DNA of 64,000 nucleotides, taken from Amylostereum areolatum (taxonomy: Eukaryota; Basidiomycota; Agaricomycetes; Russulales; Stereaceae). The notes below the pieces were generated by a model. The model worked only from the letters and a program-made list of their open reading frames with translations. It searched no databases and was not told the DNA's origin. Shown one piece after another: positions 11,827 to 23,310 of the stretch (position 1 is its first letter; every line of letters starts with the position of its first letter). A program made the translations under genes and the position numbers. The stretch spans positions 248,001 to 312,000 of the forward strand of contig SAXG01000032.1 of the NCBI GenBank assembly GCA_012932865.1, given 5' to 3'.

Positions 11827-11921
11827 TGTCGAAATTGAGAAGTCGATGGGCGCGACGGAAGGAGATGGCGATCAGGAGGGAAGCTGCAGTTCGCGATGGC
11901 CTGAACAGGGTTGGATGGAGA

Positions 11922-11928
11922 CTTTATA
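11922..11928 (-). promoter_or_regulatory. TATA-like box of secreted hydrolase
   Basis: On the minus strand the sequence reads CTATAAAG about 100 bases before the start codon at 11826. Position and sequence fit a TATA box. Confidence 0.4.
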
Positions 11929-12288
11929 GGACGTTTGGCTTCAGGAGACGTGCGCAGGGAGTGGAAACCTCACGCGAAGTTAATGATGGGAAAGAGGGGA
12001 TGCTATCAGTGAAGGTAACCTGACCTCACACAGTCGTCCGGGACCTGTCGCTCTGGTTGATGGGTGAACGCCACAGCCAGGGCCCTAACGGCAGAGCTCG
12101 TCTCACGATAGACGGCACGATCGGCTCTGTGACGCTTTTCGTACCTGTGGTAAGGTAGATAGGCAACGGCTACAACAGTTCATTGGCCTATAAAAGTAGA
12201 ATGTTCAGAAGTCAGCATAGGAATTGAAGGTCGCTCGCACAAGGCCCCAACACCATGCTGTTTCTTGTTGTAGGGACCGCGCCGTGTA

Positions 12289-12310
12289 TTTATCTATCTA
12301 TCTATCTATC
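12289..12310. repeat. TATC tetranucleotide microsatellite
   Basis: About five tandem TATC units seen directly in the sequence. Confidence 0.9.
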
Positions 12311-12364
12311 CATTACATATACTTAGGCTCACTGGTTCTGTGTTCAGTTCAAGTGCTTACGACA

Positions 12365-12590
12365 ATGTCCACCCTTACCGTAGGAGCTGCCCCGCAGCAG
12401 GGTGGCACCATCAAGATATGTATGTCTTTCCGACGCTGTCCCATATATTCAGGATCCGGACTGACCCCAAATATCGCCACAGAGAGCTAGCAAGCGCTTG
12501 TGGAGCTGGAAGCCAACGACGGCCGCTGTCCTTTCGCACCATACGGCTTTATTAGTTCATGCGAGACCCTGGAGGAGAGTTACAGGCGAA
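12365..12590 (+). other. possible short gene or gene remnant
   Basis: A TATAAAAG box near 12188 is followed by an ATG at 12365 (MSTLTVGAAPQQGG) and, after a plausible intron, a stretch reading LVELEANDGRCPFAPYGF. No further exons continue it convincingly and I do not recognise the protein. It may be the 5' remnant of a gene lost upstream of the methyltransferase, or a chance open frame. Confidence 0.25.
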
Positions 12591-13030
12591 AGGTAGGAGA
12601 AAACTCAGGAAAGGAAAACGGCGAAGCCGCGACATCTGACAGAAATACTGTTCAAGTGAAAATTTGGATCCTGCGGCACACATATATCACGTGTATAGTT
12701 CCCACGGTTTCATTTTTGACGAGGCCGCAGCGACTCTGCAGCGAGTCTGCTGCTACCACTGCAGCTGGTTCCGTCGCCGATGAAGCTCTCAGAGCTTCAG
12801 TTTCATCTCTAACCTACCTATTTCAACCTACCCCACTCCCGAGCGCGATCCCGTATCAATCACGCACATATCATTGATCTCTTTGAAAGGGAACATCACG
12901 ATGTGTGGTAAGTACATCATACGTAGGAAGTGTTAAAAGGTCTAGAGCTCACGCGGGATTGATAAAGACCCTTGGAGCGTTACTTCATACCCACGTTTAT
13001 AACTGCACTACTGCGTACCAAGATACCGCA

Positions 13031-14307
13031 ATGTCTGAAATCCAAGCTGGCGAAACCACGGCGAAATACGTCCTCGGGGTTCGAGCTCTTACTTGGGGGA
13101 TGGAGCGCTCCTTACTGACCAGCTAATATCGTAGCCTGTATCTCAGAATGCATCCGAGGCGGAAAGGTAAGCTCGTCCTCATCTTCCCGGAGAGCCTTGT
13201 CCTAGCCGAGCGCTGACCATACCTAGGCTCGACCGCCTCCACGCCTGCCTAACGGCTTACCAAGGCGGAAGGCTCACACTCGCACCTCTGCATGAAGGAA
13301 ATACTCAGTCTATCCTCGAGCTCGGGTACGTTTCCACGGTTCATACTGTCGTCCCCGACTAATGGTCATCCGCAGAGCGGGAAGTGGCGCCTGGTCAGTG
13401 AAGGCGTACCTAGGTCCGAGTGTGCTGGCGCTGATAGAGTCCTTCTGAAGGGCGATAGATGCTGCCAAAACCTTTCCACGTGCACGGATCGTTGCGGTCG
13501 ACATTTCACCTCTCCCGGTTAAGTGCGCGTTTCCTTGCCTTCACTTTTGCACATGCTGAGATCTGAGAGCTCACAAATCATCTCTCGCTCTGCCAGCAAC
13601 TTGCCTACGAACGTATGCTTCCTGTGCATGGATGTCAAAGACGCGTTTCCATTCGATCCCGAGAGCTTCGACGTCGTCCACGCCCGTCTCCTGATGCTTC
13701 ATGTTAGCGCTTCCATCCGTTCGCGCTTATGCTCTTCCTCATTTCGACAACGTCTATGCGCTCCAGATCCCCAACGCCGCAGACGTGCTTAAACGCACAA
13801 TTGACCTAGTGAAGCCGGGCGGTTGGCTCATCCTCGAGGACTCCGACGACGAGCTCATCGACGAGCACGGTGTCCCCCGCACGGCCCTTGGTCGATCGAC
13901 ATTCATCCAGTGTCTTCACAAAATCTTTCGAGACCAGGGTTCCGATCCGTGCATTGCCCCGACACACGAGAGAGCTCTCAAGGCCTCGGGTGCTTTCAGT
14001 GTAGTGAATGCACGTAAAGTTGCGATGCCCATAACACGCGTGGCTGAAGGTGCGTTACGTCCAGCCCCATTTTTGCGTGCATCGCCTCATCACACCCTCG
14101 TGCCATGTTCTAGATCCTACAGTAACTGCCCTTGGAAAGGAGTGGAAGGAGACTTGCGTCCGAGTGACCAAGATTCTGGCGTCGCGCTACGGGGACAAAG
14201 GCCTCACGGCTGACGTCGCGCGCGATTTCTTGGACATCTTGGAGGACGAGACGGAGGACATATACGTAGACTTTCACTTTGTCTGGGCGCAAAAGAATGT
14301 GGACTGA
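13031..14307 (+). CDS. class I SAM-dependent methyltransferase
   Basis: Predicted 284-residue methyltransferase from eight exons: 13031-13069, 13135-13166, 13227-13325, 13376-13405, 13451-13522, 13597-13702, 13767-14049, 14114-14307; every junction is in frame. The N-terminus has the SEAERLDRLH helix seen in LaeA/UMTA-type fungal methyltransferases. Motif I is ILELGAGSGAWSV, motif II the acidic end VAVDISPLP, then DAFPFDPESFDVVHARLLM (motif IV region) and LVKPGGWLILEDSDD (motif VI). These match the SAM-binding Rossmann fold. The substrate could be a small molecule of the neighbouring cluster; a regulatory LaeA-like role is less likely given its short length. All core motifs are intact. Confidence 0.85.
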
Positions 14308-16232
14308 AAGAGGGTACGCCACTACTGCATGTTGTCCCTCTAACTCCTATTCGTTGGCGATATGCAATCCAGAATATGCAGGAATCCAGACATAGAGCAT
14401 TCCATCACAGACGACCGATGCTTCATGTGTACCGCGCATGTTTCGCTATCCTTGCACAATCGATCATGAATTGTGCCCTCCATGCCCGCGTATGCCCCGC
14501 CATGAAACCGGTATCTCCATTTCACTCGCGGGTAGCGCGGAATGTGCGTATTTACCGTTGGAGTCACCTGGCACAATTGAATTGCGCGTTCACATGGGGA
14601 AACATGGCAAGTGGCTTCTCAAGCGCCTACAAACCTTGATTCAATTTCGCCGTCTCCCATCAAACGCGCAAGGCCGGCTGGGTATGAGCCACCGAGTCAG
14701 GGCACAGATGAGCGTGCCTCTGCGCTTCCACGACAAGGACGCAACTGATATTTACTTACCTCTCTTCCTCAGCTTCATCTGCTCCCCACGGTAGCCGCGA
14801 GCTCCAGCCTTCTATCTCGTCCTTGAGCAAAGGCAACATGGACGGCGTGGGTCGGCGTTAGCTGAGTGCTCGATGCGTACGGTTGTATCCTCTGTTCCCC
14901 GCGATGACAACGCATCTGATGCACTGAATTGTGCCACCGGCTCCATGCTGTGCGAGTTTAGTACGGCGTGGAGAGTCGCAGGTCGCTTGTTCGGCGTGGT
15001 GCCAATTATGCCCTACTACGCCTCATACAAGGGAACTGTCTCAACAGCGTATCGCACCATGGTTCTTTCTATGTCTACATACCATTGTATCTATTTGTCA
15101 GAGTCACAACTATCGACTTTTCCCAACTTAACAGTACTGCCCCTGTGCTGTGAGTTGTCGCGACTTGCGACTGCAGTCACTGGACTGCCCGCACTTCTTA
15201 TCATGAGGACCCTTGGTTTCAAGTACTGGTTCGTATCGTCATGATCTTCAGTGAAGATCCGTTGATCGTCACACACATCGAACTAGCGTTCGAGGGATGG
15301 AAGAGATTGGCGCACTGGAATCTGAGTACGACTTGTCTTCCCACAAGTTCGAATCGGTCTGCTGAAACGGTTCGCATGACGTCACTCCTCGAGTCTGAAT
15401 CGGGCTTTGCCGGAGCTCACACCGCCACGGTGTTCTCACTTGGTTCTCACTGCTGAACTCAAGGGGCAGAGTCAATGGAATTCCCGACGTCCCCCTGAGT
15501 CTCCGAGCAAGGACAACGAGCTCTGTATACCGCCAACTTATACGTCGGATGCGGCCTTTGCGAACACTGGTGAGCGTGATCCTCGGTGATACTACTCTGA
15601 CAACCCCAAAGTTCGGAGTCGTGAGTCGTTCTTTGTACTCTGAAAAATAACACGACCGTGAGATGGGTGGAGTGTATTCGTGAGTCCGAGATGTAATGCG
15701 ACGTCCTATTCCTGTATCTCAAGGGCATAGTCACTGATGGACCCTTGGACCCTCGACGAACACGGACGGGGTATGTATGTGTCCCGCGCACTCTGCGGCC
15801 TGCCGTGACACGGGACCCATCCCAACCATCCATTACCGTAGGTGCCCTTCTGCAATCTGCTGGGAATCGAACATCCGTCAGATAACCTTGTGCACCCCGT
15901 GCTGCTCGACGACGAACAACGAGTTTGGTGATGCGACACAACTCAGCTAGATTCCCTGCGAACTTTGCAGGTTGACCCCACGCGTCCTTTCAGTGCTTCC
16001 TCGGTCCCTATCACAAGATCAATGAAAACAGTGAACCAGTACACCTCTGTTCACCGAAACCGGTCCTCCTAAATGGGCAAGTCCTTCTGTTTCAGGGTAC
16101 CACCTATCTCCAGGCGCGCGCTGCGAAGTATAAGATCGATAGCCGCGATTTGCGCCCTCCGGAGAACATCGTCCCTCTTAGCCTTTAGTTCATCTTTTCT
16201 TCGGGTTTTACTTCTTACTGCATCCGCCCCTC
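14308..16232. other. long non-coding or degenerate stretch
   Basis: Nearly 2 kb without a gene I can support. Several open frames of 60-160 codons occur on both strands, the largest plus-strand one at 14873-15244, but none has motifs, and no splice pattern joins them. It may be a decayed gene or old insertion inside the cluster. Confidence 0.4.
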
Positions 16233-18271
16233 ATGACCGCCTTGAACTGCTCTGTCGCGGACCTCACCGACAATCCGTTCATCGAGAACATTGCCTCATC
16301 TTATGGGGCCATCTTGGTCGGGTCCTTCCTTTCCTGCGTTCTATGGGGCGTGTCGACTCTCCAGGCGTAAGTAATCTTTACGTACACTCTCTCCGTAGAC
16401 GCTCAATACATCATCTAGATATCTGTACTATTGGAGGTGCGCGCGCACTGTTTTTCAGTTGATAGTCAGTGTGCTCAAGATTTGACTTTAGCTACGAGGA
16501 CGATCCTGCGGCTCTGAAGGCATTCGTGGGTGGCATAGCATGATCTCCGACGTGAATGCGCACTGACAAGATTCTCAGGTCGCCGGGTTGTGGTGCGTGT
16601 ACCTTCCGCTCACGCCGGTGCTTTCAGTTCCTCAATGTCCGATAGGGTTCTCGACACGACCAACGAAATATTGGTGCTCAAGTCGTGTAAGCCATTTTCT
16701 CTCAGCAGAGTATCTTGCTATCTGACACGGCGTTCGACCAGCTTGGAAGGTCCTCATTCGGGAGTATGGGAAGCTTGCGAATCTTACCGAGCAGCAGCCG
16801 TAAGCATCTACATCCAATCATCACAATCAAACATACTCATACAGAGTTTTGTTCTGGCAGGGAACTGATGGTGCGCTCGTATGTTTCGTTCTGCCCTTGT
16901 AGAATCTCTAACTTCGTAAAATGTGTAGCACCACACATGGGTTGAGGTATGCTCTACATCTCCCTCACTGTCTTCCCTGGGTTTGACATGCTCCCGTAGG
17001 CCATTCTTATGTTCTGCGTGCAGCTTTATTTCATTCGTCGTATCTGGATTTGTGAGCATATCCCCATCCTACATCTTTTTCGTTTTCGTGACTTATCCTT
17101 TCCATAGTCAGCAACAGGAAGCATACCATCCTCGCGGCCGTTCTGGTACGAGTAGTTGACCCTCCACCCTTTCAATGCAGCTGATCATTGAAATGATTTC
17201 GCAGATTGTGCTTTCCGCGTGGCAATGGAGTGAGCCTTCCATTTAGTCCGAAGTGGACGTACGCTAACCGCATGAAAACTAGTTGGTGTTGTCGGTAAGA
17301 ACGATCTATATGTGATACAGTGGACCCAAAAGTTGATGAACTTCGGCCAGTGTATCTTGCACTCGGGTACGTCTCGATCCCTTTTGACCTACAACAAAGC
17401 TAACGGGTCTCATAGTTACGGAAAGGGCCTTGCAAGACTAGCAGGGCCGATGGAAGCCGTGAGTTCTCATGGTTCTTGTATTCCCTACGTCGTCGCTGAG
17501 ACCACTTCTCAGAATATCAACATCTCATTGCGTGCTGCTGCTGTCGTCGTCGACATCGTCGTGACATTCTACATGGTCAAGCTCCTGACCTCGCCTACCT
17601 CGACCGGTCAGCCCCACTTTGCCAGGTAAGTCTGTTGAGCGTGCGGCCAGCCAAGTACTGAGTATGCTGTAAATAAAACAGGACGAGGCGGATGTTCCAC
17701 CGCATGCTCGTGATCGTCGTCAACACCGGCTTGGCCACCGCCGTTCTCGCCAGCGTCACCTTCATTCTCGTACGTTCGCCCTTTCCTTCTGTTGAGCCCT
17801 CCGCCCATCCTGCCCCACAGATCGCGGCGCAGCCCGATAACCTTTACTACTGCATCACCGAATACGTCCTCTGCTCGTCCTACTACAGCAGCTTCCTCGC
17901 CAACCTGAACTCCCGGCACTTCGTCAAGGGTGAAGGCGGAATCACCACCATCAGCAACTCGAACATCGGCGGCCACAACACCGTCTATCTCGGGCCCATG
18001 CGCCGCAGCGAGATGTCGAGCGGGGGCACCCGCACCCAGCTGACCACCGAGGTACGCTCTCTTACTGGCTTTGACCGTGCAAGAGATGGGATCTAAAGCG
18101 TTCGTGGCTTAGAGGAGCGATGGAAATCTCAAGATACAGGTGCAAAAGGAGCAGGAGATGAAGATCGACGGGATCGTGCGCGTGCCTAGCGAGGACGATG
18201 TTCCGAGAAACGAGCCCAAGTTAGCGTACGTCCCCTCCACCGTATCTGAAGGCAGCTTCCTCGATCTCTGA
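16233..18271 (+). CDS. DUF6534-type multi-pass membrane protein
   Basis: Seven-helix-like membrane protein typical of Agaricomycetes, 358 residues from 18 exons: 16233-16366, 16419-16436, 16492-16525, 16579-16592, 16646-16686, 16742-16799, 16861-16870, 16929-16946, 17000-17051, 17108-17145, 17205-17229, 17283-17294, 17351-17366, 17416-17458, 17513-17625, 17682-17769, 17821-18051, 18140-18271. Family features are the opening YGAILVGSFLSCVLWGVSTLQ, GLWVLDTTNEI, the FIRRIW segment followed by SNRKHTIL, AAAVVVDIVVTFYM, and the C-terminal YSSFLANLNSRH leading to a soluble acidic tail. Eight exons are 10-34 nt, so these are true micro-exons and several junctions were chosen by family similarity and phase. 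The function of the family is unknown; receptor-like or membrane-scaffold roles are guesses. Confidence 0.8.
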
Positions 18272-19442
18272 ACGGTGTCGGTCGGAGCAGGTATGGGGCT
18301 TGAGTGTGCACCATGTCTCGCTCCTTGTATAAGTAGTTTTTCCCCCGGGGTGTTTATATTTGTTTCGTAGTAGGCCGCTGCGGGGGCTCGATCTCGTGGC
18401 TTGTTCGATTTACCTTACTCAGGTTCGCGGACGGTAGTGGAGTGGATATCGATTCTAGTATGTGACCGTATTGCTCAACGATGTGTTTATTTAAACGGAG
18501 TCGTGCGTGTTGTTCCAGACTTCTAATGCGTGAAAGGCTGTTTGTGGATTTCTTGTCGTCTGTCTTGGAAACCTAGGTCCCTTGAGCTCCGAGTTGGCCA
18601 ACGCCTTCAACAGAATGTACTTGCTCGAGGTGAAGCCTTGGTGGACAATGATTGGACAGTGCAATGCTACGCTGACGTAACGGACACAGAGGCCCAGCAG
18701 GGCCCGTTCAGGATCTTCAGAGTCCTACATCCAGATTCCATACCGCTCGTTTTCACATCTCCTCCTGGATCCCACTATAAACCCACGAAAGACCTTCGGC
18801 CAAGGAATACGCAAACGAATCTTTGCCACGGGGCGCCGAGGACGCAAGCGATAAAGGGCGTTCAACAAAGCCAAGCTCTTCCGGTGGTGAGGCCATCCTG
18901 CTCGGCTCTCTGTGATCCCTTACAGTATTCTCAAGTTCATTGTGTCGCCTTAGACTACTTATGGCCATAAGCAAATCATATCTGGTGACCGGTGAACGGT
19001 GAAGCTAGGCCTTCGCGAGCCGCGACCTTGTCGACACGGTCAACCTTCAAAGAACGAGGGTGGAACGTTGAAGGACCCAGCAGCGGCCGCTGGCTGTCCT
19101 GATGGTCGGAAATCAGCGACGGCGTCTTGGAGGAACCACGGCGCATTGCACCAGGCGCTAGGTTCGTCACGGTCCAGTTTCACACATCCCTCAAGTCTTC
19201 GGTTGATTCTGATCGCTCTTTCTCTATACAGACGGCGTTATGGCATCCTGAGCGATAGAGTTAAGTACCTCGCGGCGAGATAGTTACATGATCCGAGGTG
19301 AAGTACAGTCCTCTTGTGATGATGGCTGGGTCTGATGGTGTTCAATGGTCCTATTAGTATCAGCCCACGCGACCCCGTCCATGGCCTGCTGTTATATACC
19401 CTTGACCATAGTACCGCCCCGCCGGCCGCTTCTACCGTCAAC
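18272..19442. other. intergenic stretch, no gene seen
   Basis: About 1.2 kb with no supported gene. A TATATA at 19393-19398, 45 bases before the next ATG, may be part of the P450 core promoter. Confidence 0.45.
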
Positions 19443-21630
19443 ATGGCCGTTATCTTGCACCTCGTGGACGCCTTGGCAGCGCTGCTCCTCGTGATAATTG
19501 CACGGTCGTTCCGAGCATCACAGCTGTTCGCGAGGAGGCGCAGAGGACACCCATTGCCCCCGGGTCCCAGACCCCTTCCGCTCCTCGGGAATTTCTTGGA
19601 CGTGCCGAAGAAGCATGGGTGGGTCACCTTCCGCGAATGGGGGAAGCAATACAGTGCGTCCCGCTCGGAGACCCCTTCGCGCCCGACCTGTCTCCTGACC
19701 AAATTGCGGCCCAGATTCCGACATCGTCTATGTCGAGATGATGGGGCAGACGATCGTGGTCCTCAACACCCCCAAAGCCATCAACGACTTGTTTGACAAA
19801 CGATCGTCCATATACTCTGACCGGTCGGTGGTCTCCCTCATCGTGTTCGCCTACTCTGCTCATCCGGAGCCTTCAGGCCTACGTTCTACGCCCTCAAACA
19901 CATGTGCGTTGAGCCCTACCCCTTCTCCCCGTCATCCATTGACCGGTGGCCGATCTTCGTATGTTGGTAGCCTTAACCTCAGCTGGGTGACTGGCACGTC
20001 GCAGTATGGGCCAATATGGCGCAAGCACCGAAAAGGCCTCGCCCTCAGGCTGAATCCCACCGCGATGCTCCAGTACCAACCCGTGGAAGCCAAAGCCACA
20101 CACCGTCTCTTGCGACATCTGCTCGACACCCCCAACGATTACACCCAACACATCCGACAGTGTGTCCCACCTCCGCCTCGCGTCTCTGCATCCGACTGAC
20201 GACGGCGCATGCGCGCAGTATGGCGGGTCAGATCTCCCTCTCGATAAGCTACGGCCTGGACGTCAAACCCCGGGACGATCCCTACGTCGAGATGGCGGAA
20301 CGCGGTCTTCATGCCCTATTCCTCGGCAGCCAGCTGCGCGGCCAGGTCTTCGATATGATTCCCTTCTGTGCGCAACCTCTCTCGCATCCCACACGAATCC
20401 GACCTGACGACCGTCCGTGTAGTACGCTACATGCCGTGGTGGTTTCCAGGCGCGGGCCTCAAAAAAGAAGGGCGGGAATACGCCGCGGGCGCTGCAGCGA
20501 TGCTGGACGTTCCCTTTGCGGTGACCGAGTCGTTGGTGGTGCGTTCGCCTCGTATCATCTCTTATGATGCCCGCTGACAATGCCCCTAATGGCAGGTCCA
20601 GGGCTCCGCCCCTCCGTCCGTCGCCGCAACCATGATCGCGGAGCAAAACAGCCTGCCCCTCTCCGACCGCGACGTCTTCACCTCCAAAGCCGTCCCCGCG
20701 AACATCTATTTCGGAGGCGCAGACAGCGTGAGTCGAGCCGCATACATCCGACGTCCTGCCCTCCCGCTCACTCATCCGCCTCGCCCACGTTAGTTGGTCG
20801 CGATCCTGTCCATATTCCTGCTCGCCATGGTGCTCAACCCGGAGGCGCAGAAGAAGGCCCAGGAAGAGCTCGACGCCGTCCTCCTCGGTTCCCGCCTTCC
20901 CGAGTTCGAGGACGAAGCGTCGTTGCCGTACGTCGGGGCGTTGGTGAAGGAGGTCTTCCGCTGGCATCCGGGTGCGCCGCTGGGTATGTCTTCCTCCATG
21001 CTTCCTTGCAAGGCGCACCGACTGAAACCGCGCTCGCAGGGGTCCCGCGCCGGCTCATGCGAGACGACGTCTACGAGGGCTACTTCATCCCGGAAGGCTC
21101 AGTCGTAATGGCAAACATATGGTCCGTCCCTCTCCCTCTCCCACCCACCCTCGCCATCCTCGCCCCGCTAACGCATACACTCACAGGGCCATCCTCCACG
21201 ACGAGACCGCCTTCCCAGACCCCTATAAACTCGAGCCAGAGCGCTACCTGGGATCTAACGCCGCCGCGACGTTCCCCGACGCCGTGTTCGGGTTCGGACG
21301 CCGCGCCTGCCCCGGCCGGTACATGGCCCACGCGTCGCTCTGGATCGCGATCGCGTCCATCCTTGCGACGTTCGAGATATGTCCCGCGGTGGATGAGCAG
21401 GGGCGGGAGCTGGAGGCCACGGAGGATTTCGCGTCGGGGATCATTGGGTGAGTGCCGAGTGTGGAGGAGTTGAGGGGTTGGGCTGGGCGTCGGTGCTGAC
21501 AGGCTTGTGGGCTTCTAGGTATCCCACTGCGCTCAGGTGCATACTTCGGCCCCGGTCAAGTGCGGCTGAGAGCCTGGTGCTGGCGACGAAGTCGGAGGAC
21601 GCTTTCGACGGCGGCGGCGGCGACACATAA
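19443..21630 (+). CDS. cytochrome P450 monooxygenase, second copy
   Basis: P450 of 525 residues from eleven exons: 19443-19653, 19715-19823, 19877-19903, 19971-20159, 20219-20367, 20423-20538, 20596-20727, 20794-20983, 21040-21121, 21187-21447, 21519-21630. It has a membrane anchor (LAALLLVIIARSF), a full hinge HPLPPGPRPLPLLGNF, the clade motif NTPKAINDLFDKRSSIYSDR, C-helix QYGPIWRKHRK, ExxR in KEVFRWHP and haem loop FGFGRRACPGRYM. The I-helix reads FGGADSLVA, so the usual Thr-Thr pair is Ser-Leu. The C-terminus ends in an unusual AFDGGGGDT tail. It is related to, but clearly diverged from, the P450 at 8257-10393, so it likely oxidises a different position or intermediate. Confidence 0.9.
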
Positions 21631-21851
21631 GTTTTAGTCAATGCATGCTTCTCGTGGTTGGCGAATAGCATCAATGCCCCTACTTGCCCAGAGCATGAAG
21701 GCCTTCACGGAACCGGCTTCACTGCTTATTTTTCCCCCATGGTCATATGTATATATATATTCATCCGATCCCCGCAAAGGCCGATTGAGCATACAAATGA
21801 GAGAAGTCCATATCCAAAACGTGTACGACGAGACCGGAAACGAGCAGCAGA

Positions 21852-23310
21852 TCAGGAAAGCGCGCCCCACATGCCCAGGCCGGCGAACACGCTGCCCAGC
21901 CCGACGAGGAAGCCGACGTAGGCCACGACGTGCACGCCCAGGCGCGGGAGGAGCATCGGGGTGTGCAGGAGCGCCAGCGCCAGGTGCGCGGCGTACACGA
22001 GCGCGAAGGCGAGCGCGAGCGGCCCGTTGGTGTCCGTGAGCGGCATCGCGGCGCGCGCGGTCTTGCGCGGGTGCGCGAGCGGGGCGCTGAGGTAGGCGGC
22101 GGAGAGCACGAGGGTGAACCCGAGCGAGAGCACGATGGACGCGATGCGGAGGAGGCACGCGATGAAGACCGGGATGCGCTGCGCGGTCGTTAGGACGCAG
22201 GCCTCGGGGAAGAAAAGGGAGCGGGAAAGCAGACTCACGACGACGGGGACGCCGTACAGCTCCTCGAGCTCCTCGCGCGTTTTGAGCGCCACGAGCTGGT
22301 CCAAGTCCCGATCGACCTCGAGCCTGATCTCGGCCTCGCTGGGCATGCGCGCCAGCTGCATCCTCCCGCCGCCGGCGCCGGCGCCGCCAATGCTTCCGCC
22401 ACTGCCGTCCCTCGAGCCGCGGCTCTTGCTTGTCCGCCTCGGACGCGTCCACAGCGCGACGAGCTCGCGGGCGCGCGCGGGGCTGACGAGGACGTCGCGG
22501 TAGAGCGCGAGCTGGTCGTAGCCTTGGGCGACGCCGACGGAGACCTCGGCGAGGGACCATCCGAGCGCGATCCACCATACGCGCGCGAAGGCGGGCGCGC
22601 GGAAGGTGGGGGCGCCGCGGGCGAGGTGGTGCTGCACGCCGAGGATGGGCAGGACGGCGATGCGGAGGAGGGTGCGGAGGAGGACGGTGAGGGCGGTGTG
22701 GAGGACCTGGGCGGGGGTGGACGGGAGCAGGGCGGTGGCGAGGGTGTAGAGGGGCACGCTGAGGAGGTGGGAGAGGGACCAGAGCGCGGTGGCGGCGAGG
22801 AGCTCCGGGATCGGGGTCGGGAGGGCCGGGTGCGAGTCGGGCGCGGGCGTGTGCCAGACGCGCGTCGGGGGGAAGACCAGGACGATCCAGAGCACGAGCG
22901 AGCTCAGCGGCACGAGCGCGTACCACAGCGTCAGCCGTCTGTACGATCCTGCGCGCGCACGGTGAGCTCGTCTTCCCTCACTCGAAGACGGGATGCTCAC
23001 CGACGTAGAGACCGCGGTCTTCGAGGTAGTCCTCCCAGTCTTCTTCGGGGAGACCGTCGGCGAGCGGCACCGCGTCCTCTGGGACGTCCGGGAGCGAGCC
23101 CGTTCTTCTTCTTGACGTCTCTGGGCTGGGCACCCGTTCACCGTGGTGGGCAGTGGCGCCGTAGGCCAGTCTTGAGGAGGACGCCTGCGATGTGTCGACG
23201 TTGAGGAGGGGGCGGTGGCTCGCATCGAACTCGTCCGATTTGGACAAGCCCGCAGCCTCCGCGACGACTTTGAACGCAGCGGCGGACACTGCCAGTTTTC
23301 CGAGACCCAT
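21852..23310 (-). CDS. polytopic membrane protein of unknown function
   Basis: Unrecognised 448-residue protein on the minus strand: exons 23001-23310, 22239-22948, 21852-22178, total length divisible by three. The N-terminal 100 residues are soluble with an acidic EEDWEDYLEDRGLYVG segment that runs into the first helix (LWYALVPLSSLVLWIVLVF). About seven membrane segments follow, including ALWSLSHLLSVPLYTLATAL, WWIALGWSLAEVSVGVAQG and a C-terminal pair ending VAYVGFLVGLGSVFAGLGM. A basic, Gly/Ser-rich loop separates helices four and five. It lies just past the second P450, tail to tail; I see no evidence that it belongs to the cluster. Confidence 0.8.

Noticed and set aside
12289..12310. Tandem repeat as a CRISPR array
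   Set aside because: Simple tetranucleotide microsatellite without spacers, in a eukaryotic genome.
22524..23204. Plus-strand ORF of 226 codons, very rich in Gly, Glu and Arg
   Set aside because: Mirror of the spliced minus-strand membrane protein in GC-rich sequence; composition is that of an antisense shadow.
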